Positions 8,252-16,340 of a stretch of DNA of 56,855 nt are shown one piece after another (position 1 is the stretch's first letter; each line of letters starts with the position of its first letter). Origin of the DNA: Halomonas sp. (GTDB lineage Bacteria > Pseudomonadota > Gammaproteobacteria > Pseudomonadales > Halomonadaceae); contig PWEV01000176.1 in the NCBI GenBank assembly GCA_003553625.1, forward strand, positions 1 through 56,855, in the 5' to 3' direction. Under the pieces are notes generated by a model. The model was not told the origin of the DNA, searched no databases, and saw only the letters and a program-made list of their open reading frames with translations. The position numbers and the translations under genes are program-made.

Positions 8252-9655
8252 TCAATGGCTGACGCGCCGGGCGCGGAAACTGCGCCCCTTGATTCTGCCG
8301 TTGATCAGTCGCTCCAGGGCCTGGGCGGCCACCTCGCGCTGCACGGCCACGTAGGCGCTGTTGGCCAGCACCTTGATTCTGCCCACCTGGTCGCCGGCCA
8401 GGCCCGCCTCGCCGGTCAGGGCACCGAGAATATCGCCGGGACGTACCTTCTGCTTCTTGCCGGCGCCGATCTGAAGGGTCGCCATGGGCGGCAACAGGGG
8501 CTCGCGGCCAAGTACCGCGCGAGGCGGCAGCGTGGCCTCCTCGAGGGACTCGCCGAGAAAGTCGGTCAGGCGCGCCAGCCGGTAGTCTTCGCCCTCGCCG
8601 ACCAGGGTGCAGGCGATGCCCGCACTGCCGGCCCGGCCGGTACGCCCGACCCGGTGCACGTGCACCTCCAGGTCACGGGCGATCTGGTAGTTGAATACCG
8701 CGTCCAACTCGGCGATGTCGAGTCCTCGGGCCGCCACGTCGGTGGCCACCAGGATCGAGGCGCTGCGGTTGGCGAACAGCACCAGCAGCCGATCCCGGTC
8801 GGCCTGCTCAAGGTCGCCGTGCAGCGCCAGGGCGCTGAAGCCCGCCGCGTCGAGCGCCTGGGCCACCTCATCGGTCTCGCGCTTGGTGTTGCAGAACACC
8901 ACGCTGGATGTCGGGCGAAAGTGCAGCAGCAGGCGGCACAGCCCTTCCAGGCGGGCTTCGTCGCCGGCGGCGACTCGGTAGACCCGTTCATGGATGCTGC
9001 TGGCGTCGTGGGCCTCGGCCACCTCCACCGTCACCGGGTCGCGCATCAGCGCCCCGGCCACGGGTCGCACGGCGTCGGAGAAGGTCGCACTGAACAGCAG
9101 CGTCTGGCGGCGGGACGGGGTCTCGGCGACGATCGCCTCGAGACTCGCCTGGAAGCCCATGTCGAGCATGCGGTCGGCCTCGTCCAGCACCAGGGTCGTA
9201 AGCCCGCCCAGCGTGAGCGAGCCCTTGCGCAGATGCTCCTCCACCCGGCCGGGGGTGCCCACCACGAGATGGGCGCCATGGGCCAGCGAGGAGAGCTGCG
9301 GTCCATAGGGGGCACCACCGCACAGGGTCAGCACCTTGACGTTGGGCAGGCCACGCGCCAACCGGCGCAGCTCGCCCGCCACCTGGTCGGCCAGTTCCCG
9401 AGTCGGGCATAGCACCAGCCCCTGCACCGCGAAGCTCGACAGGGTCAGCCGCGAGAGCAGCCCCAGGCCGAAGGCCGCGGTCTTGCCGGAGCCTGTCTTC
9501 GCCTGGGCGATCACGTCACGACCGGCCAGGATCGGCGGCAGGCTCTCGGCCTGGATCGGCGTCATGGCATCGAAGCCCAGCGACGCGAGGTTGGCCAGCA
9601 GTTCCGGCGCCAGCGGCAGCGTGGCGAAAGCGGCATCGGGGGTGGGATCAGACAA
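8252..9655 (-). CDS. dbpA: ATP-dependent RNA helicase DbpA
   Basis: 467 residues from TTG 9655, which has an AGGA 7 bases upstream; earlier in-frame starts give an unrelated, Cys-rich extension. Helicase motifs in order: Q motif (TPIQAESLP), AKTGSGKT, PTRELA, DEAD (VLDEADRML), SAT, and HRVGRTGRAG. The last ~70 residues form the DbpA RNA-binding domain (GRIKVLANSAYVAV), which in E. coli directs the enzyme to helix 92 of 23S rRNA during large-subunit assembly. Length fits E. coli DbpA (457). The RIO-like kinase gene follows immediately. Confidence 0.93.
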   Translation of the reverse strand: MSDPTPDAAFATLPLAPELLANLASLGFDAMTPIQAESLPPILAGRDVIAQAKTGSGKTAAFGLGLLSRLTLSSFAVQGLVLCPTRELADQVAGELRRLARGLPNVKVLTLCGGAPYGPQLSSLAHGAHLVVGTPGRVEEHLRKGSLTLGGLTTLVLDEADRMLDMGFQASLEAIVAETPSRRQTLLFSATFSDAVRPVAGALMRDPVTVEVAEAHDASSIHERVYRVAAGDEARLEGLCRLLLHFRPTSSVVFCNTKRETDEVAQALDAAGFSALALHGDLEQADRDRLLVLFANRSASILVATDVAARGLDIAELDAVFNYQIARDLEVHVHRVGRTGRAGSAGIACTLVGEGEDYRLARLTDFLGESLEEATLPPRAVLGREPLLPPMATLQIGAGKKQKVRPGDILGALTGEAGLAGDQVGRIKVLANSAYVAVQREVAAQALERLINGRIKGRSFRARRVSH

Positions 9656-9864
9656 GGGAACATCCTGCAGACGAATAAGGCGCGACCGGAAACAAGCGGG
9701 CGGGCCATCACGGTAACGAGCGGCGGCTGAGGCCTGGTGGCACGGGCCGAGGAAGCAAAAAAAGAAGGCCTGCATGATAGCAGAAAGGCGCTCGACGCGC
9801 TGCAGATACCGGCGGCCCCGCGACGCCCCAGCACAAGCACGCTGCCCCGAGCCCACCAGGCAAG

Positions 9865-10380
9865 TCACGGGCGTGGCGTGGTCGACAGCTCGTCGTCGGC
9901 CTTCGCCAGCCGCTCCACGGGCAGCGGACCGGGCGCCTTGACGGTCTGGATGGCGAAGTTGCTGCGAATGTCGGTGACCCCGGGCAGCCTCAGCAGGGTC
10001 CCGGTCAGGAAATCCTCATAGGCCGCCAGGTCGGCCACTACCACCTGCAGCAGGAAATCCGACTCCCCCGACACCAGATGCGCCGAGACCACCTCCGGCA
10101 GGGCGACGACCGCCTCGCGGAAGGCGTTGGCCTGGGCCTCGTGGTGACGCTCCACCTTGATGCCGACGAAGACGGTGAGGCCGAAGCCAACGCCACCGCG
10201 ATCCAGTTCGGCGTGATAGCCGCGGATCAGCCCCGCCGCCTCCAGCTGGCGCACCCGGCGCAGGCAGGGCGACGGCGAGAGACTCACCTCCTCGGCCAGC
10301 TGGACGTTGGTCAACCGGGCGTCGCGCTGCAGCGCCGCCAGGATACGACGGTCAATGGCATCTAGTCGTCGATTTGGCAT
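9865..10380 (-). CDS. Lrp/AsnC-family transcriptional regulator
   Basis: 171 residues. An N-terminal winged helix-turn-helix (LDAIDRRILAALQRDARLTN ... SLSPSPCLRRVRQLEA) is followed by a RAM effector-binding domain with the usual GESDFLLQVVVADL segment. It starts 147 bases from a divergently transcribed LysE-type exporter. Lrp-family proteins often control the adjacent amino-acid exporter in response to its substrate, so this is likely the exporter's regulator (inference). A perfect inverted repeat lies between them. The last ~20 residues extend beyond the typical family end. Confidence 0.92.
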   Translation of the reverse strand: MPNRRLDAIDRRILAALQRDARLTNVQLAEEVSLSPSPCLRRVRQLEAAGLIRGYHAELDRGGVGFGLTVFVGIKVERHHEAQANAFREAVVALPEVVSAHLVSGESDFLLQVVVADLAAYEDFLTGTLLRLPGVTDIRSNFAIQTVKAPGPLPVERLAKADDELSTTPRP

Positions 10381-10404
10381 GAAAGGTCATCTCAGGATTA
10401 TTTA

Positions 10405-10421
10405 TTGGCAGTTGATGCCAA
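10405..10421. promoter_or_regulatory. Inverted repeat between the asnC-type gene and the exporter; candidate operator
   Basis: TTGGCA-GTTGA-TGCCAA is a perfect 6-bp inverted repeat with a 5-base spacer, placed 25 bases from the regulator start and 107 bases from the exporter start. Length and symmetry fit a site for a dimeric Lrp/AsnC protein. Binding is inferred. Confidence 0.5.
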
Positions 10422-10527
10422 CTATAGCCGATCAGATGGCAAATCTCGCAAGGACCTGCCCTGCCCCCTGGCGCTAGACTGGCGTCGTTTCCACTCACAC
10501 ACTTTCACCCACGGCAGGAGGCGCCCC

Positions 10528-11145
10528 ATGGAGCTCTGGCTGTTCATCGTCGCCCTGGCGGCGGTCTACCTGCTACCCGGCCCCGACATGCTGCTGGTGC
10601 TGCATACCGGCAGCCTGCAGGGGCGCTCCCGAGCGCTGGCCACCGCCGCGGGACTGGCCGTGGCCCGTGGCCTGCACGTGGCCCTGGCCGCCCTGGGACT
10701 GGCCACGCTGTTCGTCACCGCCCCCTGGACCTTCGATGCGGTGCGCTACGCGGGCGCCGCCTATCTGAGCTGGATCGGCCTGCAGCTGCTGCGCGCCCCT
10801 ACCGAACCGCTCCCGGAGGCCCCGGACGGAACGGTGCCACGCAAGGCGAGCCACCGCCTGGCGTGGCGCCGCGGGCTACTCACCAACCTGCTCAATCCCA
10901 AGTCGCTGCTGTTCTGCTCGGTACTGCTGCCGCAGTTCGTGCATCCCGACCAAGGACCCGTGCTGCTGCAGTTCGCCCTGCTCGGGACGTTGCTGGTGAC
11001 CATCGGCCTGCTGTTCGATGCCGTCTATGCGACCCTAGGTGCCGCCCTGCAGCGCTGGTTCGCTGGCAGCCCCCTGAAGGCACGGCTGCAGCGCTGGACC
11101 TTCGGCTCGCTGCTGATCGGCTTCGGCCTGCGCCTGGCGGCCTGA
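10528..11145 (+). CDS. LysE/RhtB-family amino-acid exporter
   Basis: 205 residues from ATG 10528, with AGGAGG 7 bases upstream. The N-terminus carries the family signature VYLLPGPDMLLVLHTG and there are about six membrane segments; LLTNLLNPKSLLFC is the conserved second signature. The family exports basic or neutral amino acids or homoserine lactones from the cytosol. Substrate cannot be told from sequence. The divergent Lrp/AsnC regulator and the intergenic inverted repeat suggest substrate-induced expression. Confidence 0.9.
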   Translation: MELWLFIVALAAVYLLPGPDMLLVLHTGSLQGRSRALATAAGLAVARGLHVALAALGLATLFVTAPWTFDAVRYAGAAYLSWIGLQLLRAPTEPLPEAPDGTVPRKASHRLAWRRGLLTNLLNPKSLLFCSVLLPQFVHPDQGPVLLQFALLGTLLVTIGLLFDAVYATLGAALQRWFAGSPLKARLQRWTFGSLLIGFGLRLAA

Positions 11146-11257
11146 CCCCCTGTGACTTGCCCTGCGTCAAGACGTCGCCGCTGGGTCTCGGCGATGCCCC
11201 CTTACCCTGTGCCATAGTGGATTGACCGAGACCATGGATGACACAGAGGAGAGCCCG

Positions 11258-12724
11258 ATGCCGCAACGTGAGGTCGATATCGCCATCATCGGCGCCGGCA
11301 GCGCCGGCCTGAGCGCCTGGCACGCCGCCCGCAAGCACAGCGACAGCGTGGTGCTGATCGAGGGGGGCGAGTACGGCACCACCTGTGCCCGGGTGGGCTG
11401 CATGCCCTCCAAGCTCCTGATCGCCGCCGCCGAGGCGGCCCACCAGGCGCGCGACGCCGGGGGCTTCGGCATCAAGGTGAGCGGCGTCGAGGTGGATGGC
11501 GCCGCGGTGATGGCAAGGGTAAAGCAGGAACGCGACGGCTTCGTGAGCCGGGTGCTCGAGTCGATGAAGCGCATCCCCGAGGAGGACCGCCTCACCGGCC
11601 ACGCCCGCTTCGAGGACCCGAACACCCTGATCGTGGGAGACCACAGGCGTGTGACCGCCCGCACCGTCGTCATCGCCACCGGCTCGCGCCCCAGCTGGCC
11701 AGGCATGTTCGACGCCGCCGGTGACCGGCTGATCACCAACGATGACGTCTTCGACTGGGATGACCTGCCCGAGGCGGTCGCGGTGTTCGGCCCCGGGGTG
11801 ATAGGCCTGGAGCTGGGCCAGGCCCTGCACCGGCTGGGCGTGCGGCTGCGAGTCTTCGGCGTGGGCGGTGCCTTGGGGCCCTTCAAGGATGCCGCCGTGC
11901 GCGACAGCGCCGAGGCCACCTTCAACGAAGAGTTCTACACCGACCCGGATGCCCGGGTGGAGAGGATCGAGCGCGACGGCGACGCCGTGGTGATCACCTT
12001 CGTCGAGCGCGACAGCGGCGAGACGCTCACCGAGCGTTTCGACTACCTGCTGGCCGCCACCGGACGGCGTCCCAACGTCGACCGGCTGGGCCTGGAGCAC
12101 GCGGGCCTGGCACTGGATGACAAGGGAGTGCCGCGTTTCAACCGCTTTACCCTTCAGTGTCGCAACGCCGACGACGGCCCCAGCCATGTGTTCATCGCCG
12201 GCGACGTCAACCAGGAGCTGCCGCTGCTGCACGAGGCCACCAGCGAGGGGCGCATCGCCGGCGACAACGCCGGTCGCTTTCCCGAGCTTCGCGCCGGTCG
12301 GCGCAGCGCGCCACTGGCCATTGTCTTCACGGAGCCGCAGATGGCCACCGTGGGCGAGGGCTATGCCGAGCTGGAGAAGCGACTGGGCGGCTGCGACTGC
12401 CTGGCCGTGGGCGAGGCCTCCTTCGAGGATCAGGGGCGGGCGGTGGTGATGCGCCAGAACCGCGGCCTGATGCGGCTCTACGGCGAGCACGGCTCCGGCC
12501 AGTTCCTGGGCGCCGAACTGTTCGGCCCGCGGGTAGAGCACATGGCCCACCTGCTGGCCTGGGCCCTGGAGCAGAAGCTCAGTGTCAGCGAGATGCTGGC
12601 CATGCCCTGGTACCACCCGGTGCTCGAGGAGGGGCTGCGCGGCGGCCTGCGCGACCTGAACGCCAGCCTCAAGCTCGGCCCGGCGATCACCGAGCGCTGC
12701 ATGGAGTGTGGGCCGGGCGACTGA
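11258..12724 (+). CDS. Dihydrolipoyl dehydrogenase-like flavoprotein disulfide reductase
   Basis: 488 residues. ATG 11258 follows GAGGAG; the frame is open 36 bases further up but without a site. The FAD-binding motif is IIGAGSAGLSA (residues 10-20), the redox-active disulfide is in GTTCARVGCMPSK (C43, C48), a second dinucleotide fold lies at AVFGPGVIGLELG, and a dimerisation domain contains the catalytic HPVLEE, matching the HPxxxE pattern of the family. It reduces a small disulfide with NAD(P)H or the reverse. It is not next to any 2-oxoacid dehydrogenase genes, and it ends in CMECGPGD (C481, C484), a CxxC tail unusual for true Lpd. The partner is unknown. Confidence 0.85.
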   Translation: MPQREVDIAIIGAGSAGLSAWHAARKHSDSVVLIEGGEYGTTCARVGCMPSKLLIAAAEAAHQARDAGGFGIKVSGVEVDGAAVMARVKQERDGFVSRVLESMKRIPEEDRLTGHARFEDPNTLIVGDHRRVTARTVVIATGSRPSWPGMFDAAGDRLITNDDVFDWDDLPEAVAVFGPGVIGLELGQALHRLGVRLRVFGVGGALGPFKDAAVRDSAEATFNEEFYTDPDARVERIERDGDAVVITFVERDSGETLTERFDYLLAATGRRPNVDRLGLEHAGLALDDKGVPRFNRFTLQCRNADDGPSHVFIAGDVNQELPLLHEATSEGRIAGDNAGRFPELRAGRRSAPLAIVFTEPQMATVGEGYAELEKRLGGCDCLAVGEASFEDQGRAVVMRQNRGLMRLYGEHGSGQFLGAELFGPRVEHMAHLLAWALEQKLSVSEMLAMPWYHPVLEEGLRGGLRDLNASLKLGPAITERCMECGPGD

Positions 12725-12727
12725 ACC

Positions 12728-12782
12728 GGGCCCCGATGACGAACGCCCGGGAGAGGTGCCCGGGCGTTCGTCATCGGGGCCC
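12728..12782. terminator. Bidirectional hairpin terminator between lpd-like gene and second ftsH
   Basis: A perfect 24-bp inverted repeat (12728-12751 and 12759-12782) with a 7-base loop AGAGGTG starts 4 bases after the flavoprotein stop and ends 7 bases before the stop of the converging ftsH. The plus-strand tail is pyrimidine-rich (CTCTCTCCT). Stem length and position fit a shared terminator. Confidence 0.75.
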
Positions 12783-12789
12783 TCTCTCC

Positions 12790-14730
12790 TCAGGCCCGCA
12801 CCGGCAGCCGAGGGGCATCGGCGGCCTCGAGCACCTCGCGGATCGCCTCGCCCTCCAGGGTCTCGCGCGCCTCCAGCGCCGCGGCCAGCGCGTCCAGCGC
12901 CACGCGGTGCTGTTCCAGCAGCCGGCGCCCCCGCGCCTCCATCTCGCCCAGCAGACGGCGAATTTCCTCGTCCACCAGGCCCGCGGTAGCTTCGCTGTGC
13001 TCGCGCAACTGGGTCATCTCGCGGCCCAGGAAGGCATGCTCCTGACCCTGGGAGAGCGCCACCGGGCCGATGCGCTCGCTCATGCCCCAGCGTGCCACCA
13101 TGCGCCGCGCGAGGTAGGTCGCCTGCTCCAGATCGTTCTCCGCCCCGCTGCTCACCTCGCCGAAGACGATCGACTCGGCCAGACGGCCGCCGAACATCAC
13201 CGTCAGGCGGTCGTGCAGCCAGGACTCAGCGTAGTTGACTCGCTCCTCGTCCGGCACCTGGGCGGTGACGCCCAGGGTGCGTCCCCGGGGCAGGATGGTG
13301 ACTTTCTCCAGTCGGTCGGCGTGGGGCAGCAGGTGGGCCAGCAGCGCATGCCCAGCCTCGTGGTAGGCGACCACGCGGCGCTGCTGCTCGGAGAGCCCCA
13401 GTTCCCGCTCCTCGCCCAGCATCACCCGGTCGCGGGCATCGACGAAGCAGGCCCAGTCGAGATCGGCCCGGCCCCGCCGTCCAGCCAGCAGCGCCGCCTC
13501 GTTGGCCAGGTTGGCCAGATCCGCCCCCGAGAAGCCGATGGTGATCTCCGCCAGCCGCGCCAGGTCCACGTCGTCGGCCAGCGGCATGCGCCGGGTGTGC
13601 ACCTTGAGGATCGCCTCGCGGGCACCGCAGTGAGGATTCTCCAGGGTCACCTTGCGGTCGAAGCGGCCCGGACGCAGCAGCGCCGGGTCGAGCACGTCGG
13701 GCCGGTTGGTGGCGGCCAGCACCACCACCGATTCGTGGCCCTCGAAACCGTCCAGCTCGGCGAGGATCTGGTTGAGGGTCTGCTCGCGCTCGTCGTGGCC
13801 GCCGCCCACCCCGGTGCCCCGGGTTCGGCCGATGGAGTCGATCTCGTCGATGAACACCACCGAGGGCGCCTTCTCCTTGGCCTGACGGAAGAGGTCGCGC
13901 ACCCGCGAGGCCCCTACCCCCACGAACATCTCGATGAATTCGGAGCCGCTGATGCTGAAGAAGGGCACCCCGGCCTCGCCGGCCACAGCCCTGGCCATCA
14001 GCGTCTTGCCGGTGCCCGGCGGCCCCATCATCAGGATGCCCCGCGGAATACGTGCGCCCAGGGCCTGGAAACGCGCGGGCTCCTTGAGGAACTCGATCAC
14101 CTCCAGGATATCCCGCTTGGCATTCTCGGAGCCTGCCACGTCGGCCAGCTTCACCTGGCTCTTCTCGGGTTCCACCAGCCTTGCCCGGGACTTGCCCATG
14201 CCGAAGGTGCCTCCGCCGCCGGTCAAGCGCTCCTGCATGCGGTTCCAGAACCAGAACAGCAGCGCCAGCATCAGCAGCCATGGCACCACCCCGGCCAGCA
14301 GACGCTGCCAAATGGCGGGGTCCGTCGGCCGCGCCGCGATCCGCACTCCGTGACTCTCCAGTCGCTCTAGCAGGCGCTCACTCTCGACGTCCGGACGCGT
14401 GGTCGAGAAGGCCTCTGCTTCGCCAAGGTCAAGATCCAGCCGGCCGGAATCACTGAAGCGCCCCTCGAGGGACTGGCCGCGCAGCGTGACCTCATCGACG
14501 TGGCCGGCATCCACCGCCTCGAGGAAGTCGGAATAGGTCAGCTCGACTCGAGCCTGTCGCTGGGTGCCGTCCAGGTAGTGGAACATCACCAGGATCACGA
14601 AGGCCATCCAGACGAACAGCAGCCACTGCTGACGGGGATTGCCGGAGGGGGGCTCCTGCCCGTTGGTCGGCGACTGCCGGGGATCGGGGCCAGGCTCAGG
14701 CGGCGGTGGACGAGGGGCTGGAACGGCCAT
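12790..14730 (-). CDS. FtsH-family ATP-dependent zinc metalloprotease (second paralogue)
   Basis: 646 residues from ATG 14730; this start puts the first membrane helix at the same distance as in the paralogue at 1931-3937, whereas ATG 14766 or TTG 14790 would add 12-20 residues. The N-terminus is Pro-rich ([15 protein letters not shown]). Layout: helix ~36-52, periplasmic domain, helix ~150-163, Walker A GPPGTGKT (~236), Walker B FIDEID, HEAGH zinc site (~457) and [10 protein letters not shown]. It is similar to the other copy along the whole length, including the unusual WFWNRMQ after helix 2, but differs in the termini and periplasmic region. So it is an old duplication rather than a recent one. 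Probably an accessory FtsH that could form hetero-oligomers with its sister (inference). Confidence 0.92.
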   Translation of the reverse strand: MAVPAPRPPPPEPGPDPRQSPTNGQEPPSGNPRQQWLLFVWMAFVILVMFHYLDGTQRQARVELTYSDFLEAVDAGHVDEVTLRGQSLEGRFSDSGRLDLDLGEAEAFSTTRPDVESERLLERLESHGVRIAARPTDPAIWQRLLAGVVPWLLMLALLFWFWNRMQERLTGGGGTFGMGKSRARLVEPEKSQVKLADVAGSENAKRDILEVIEFLKEPARFQALGARIPRGILMMGPPGTGKTLMARAVAGEAGVPFFSISGSEFIEMFVGVGASRVRDLFRQAKEKAPSVVFIDEIDSIGRTRGTGVGGGHDEREQTLNQILAELDGFEGHESVVVLAATNRPDVLDPALLRPGRFDRKVTLENPHCGAREAILKVHTRRMPLADDVDLARLAEITIGFSGADLANLANEAALLAGRRGRADLDWACFVDARDRVMLGEERELGLSEQQRRVVAYHEAGHALLAHLLPHADRLEKVTILPRGRTLGVTAQVPDEERVNYAESWLHDRLTVMFGGRLAESIVFGEVSSGAENDLEQATYLARRMVARWGMSERIGPVALSQGQEHAFLGREMTQLREHSEATAGLVDEEIRRLLGEMEARGRRLLEQHRVALDALAAALEARETLEGEAIREVLEAADAPRLPVRA

Positions 14731-14873
14731 GGCAGACTCGAGGTAGCGGGGCTCTTCCACAACCATGGCCCCGCGACCCCGCCCTGGCAAGGCTCACGCC
14801 ATGGCGTCGCGTGGGCGGCGCCCCGTGGCTATGACATAGTATCGACCAGCGCCCCTTCCATCAGGAGAGTTTG

Positions 14874-15815
14874 ATGAGTCCTTCGCCACCTGCCGCCACC
14901 CGGCCGCTGGCCGCCTGTCTGCTGTGCCTTGCCCTGCTGCTGCCGATGCCGCTGCCGGCCGAGGAACCGCCGCCGCGCCCTACCATCGGGCTGGTACTGG
15001 GCTCAGGCGGGGCCAACGGCCTGGCTCATATCGCCGTGCTGCAGGTCTTCGACGAGCTCGAGATCGTTCCCGACCGCATCGTCGGCGCCAGCATCGGTGC
15101 GGTGATCGGCGGGCTCTACGCGACGGGGCTATCCGCCGACGAGATCCTGGATATCTTCGACGACGTGGCAGGCTCGCCGCTGGATGCCCTCTCGGGTCTC
15201 GCCGGAACGGAGCTGGGCCTGGCCAACCTGCTGAAGATCGATCTGAGCAATGGCGGGCTGCTGGATTCCGGCGGTTTCCTGCAATTCCTGGCCGGCCATA
15301 CCGAAGTGCGCCGCTTCGAGGAGCTCCGAATCCCGCTGGCGGTGGTGGCCACCGACTATTGGACAGGCGACAGCGTAGTGATCGACGACGGCCGGCTATT
15401 CCCGGCCATCGAGGCCAGCATGGCCGTGCCGGGGCTGTTCTCGCCGGTGCCTCGCGACGAGCAGTTGCTGATCGACGGCGGCACCTCCAACCCCCTGCCT
15501 TATGATCTGCTGCTCGACGACATGGATCTGGTGATCGCAGTAGATGTCTCGGGCAGCCGCCACCCGGGCCCCGAGTCCGACCCCGGCATGACCGATCTGC
15601 TGTTCAAGACCTTCAGCATCATGCAGCAGTCACTGATCCGCCAGGCGCTGGAACACCGACGCCCGCACCTCTATCTCAAGCCCGAGGCCGAGGGCGTGCG
15701 CTTGCTGCACTTCAACCGCATCCACGAGATCCTCGCCCAGGCCGCGCCGGTGGCCGATGAACTGCGGGACCATTTGACGATCATGATGGCCATCCAGGCA
15801 GATGCCATGCCCTGA
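14874..15815 (+). CDS. Patatin-like phospholipase, exported
   Basis: 313 residues from ATG 14874, with AGGAGA upstream (an in-frame TTG directly precedes it). A signal peptide covers residues 1-29. The patatin fold is marked by the oxyanion loop GSGGAN (43-48), nucleophile elbow GASIG (Ser73) and the catalytic DGG (201-203). This is the small RssA-like type with a leader, lacking the BamA-like barrel domain of secreted PlpD. It probably hydrolyses phospholipid acyl chains in the periplasm. A small zinc-ribbon gene follows 57 bases downstream. Confidence 0.88.
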   Translation: MSPSPPAATRPLAACLLCLALLLPMPLPAEEPPPRPTIGLVLGSGGANGLAHIAVLQVFDELEIVPDRIVGASIGAVIGGLYATGLSADEILDIFDDVAGSPLDALSGLAGTELGLANLLKIDLSNGGLLDSGGFLQFLAGHTEVRRFEELRIPLAVVATDYWTGDSVVIDDGRLFPAIEASMAVPGLFSPVPRDEQLLIDGGTSNPLPYDLLLDDMDLVIAVDVSGSRHPGPESDPGMTDLLFKTFSIMQQSLIRQALEHRRPHLYLKPEAEGVRLLHFNRIHEILAQAAPVADELRDHLTIMMAIQADAMP

Positions 15816-15872
15816 GCCGCTTGCAGCTATGCTCAAGGGGCCAACCACGAACGACCCCCAGGAGGGCCCGCG

Positions 15873-16217
15873 ATGGCCGACACCACGTCACGGCTGACAT
15901 CCCTCAAGGCACGGATCACCCAGCTGGCCGACATGGCCGGCAGCGACAGGGAGGGAGAAGCTCGCGGCCTCGCCGCCGAACTCTCCACCGAGCTCGACCG
16001 GCTCATGGCAGAGCCCCCGGCGCGGCCGGTCAGCGCCGCAGATCAACAGCGCCAGGCTCCTCGGGCCCCACGCGACGAGGTCGAGCGCTGTCCGGTCTGT
16101 TCGCTGCGCAGCTTCAACTTCCAGAAGGGCTCGATCCGCGAGAGTGCCGATGGCGGCCTTGAAGCGTTCTATCGCTGCGGCAGCTGCGCCCACGAGGGGT
16201 GGCGAGAGATCAAGTGA
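15873..16217 (+). CDS. Small protein with coiled helix and C-terminal zinc ribbon
   Basis: 114 residues from ATG 15873 with AGGAGG upstream. Residues 1-47 form an amphipathic helix, 48-68 a Pro/Ala/Gln linker, and 73-110 a four-cysteine module: CPVC (73, 76) and CGSC (102, 105). The end, EAFYRCGSCAHEGWREI, resembles the second knuckle of TFIIS-type zinc ribbons (TxFYxCxxCxHxW), which in RNA-polymerase factors reach into the active site. Whether this protein touches RNA polymerase is speculation. No catalytic Asp-Glu pair of TFIIS is evident. No known family name. Confidence 0.7.
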   Translation: MADTTSRLTSLKARITQLADMAGSDREGEARGLAAELSTELDRLMAEPPARPVSAADQQRQAPRAPRDEVERCPVCSLRSFNFQKGSIRESADGGLEAFYRCGSCAHEGWREIK

Positions 16218-16340
16218 CGCCAGATGCCACCGAGCAGGGCAGATGAGCCGCGGAGGGACGCGGCTCACCGACAGGCTGCGTTGAAGAGCACTGCCATCGA
16301 GCTGGTAGAGTCACTTTACAAGCCTGCAGGAGATTCGCCC

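Noticed and set aside
11258..12724. Mercuric reductase (MerA)
   Set aside because: No N-terminal HMA domain, the tail is CxxC rather than adjacent cysteines, and no mer genes are nearby.
12728..12782. 24-bp inverted repeat as an attachment site or mobile-element end
   Set aside because: It lies exactly between two converging stops with a pyrimidine-rich tail, and no recombinase gene is near; a terminator explains it.
12157..14370. 737-codon open frame on the plus strand covering the flavoprotein end and the second ftsH
   Set aside because: It spans the strong terminator and is antisense to a clear FtsH; the composition (His/Gly/Gln-rich) marks it as a shadow.
1931..14730. The two ftsH copies as a recent mobile or segmental duplication
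   Set aside because: They differ throughout in sequence and have unrelated flanks; no terminal repeats or transposase are present, so the duplication is old.
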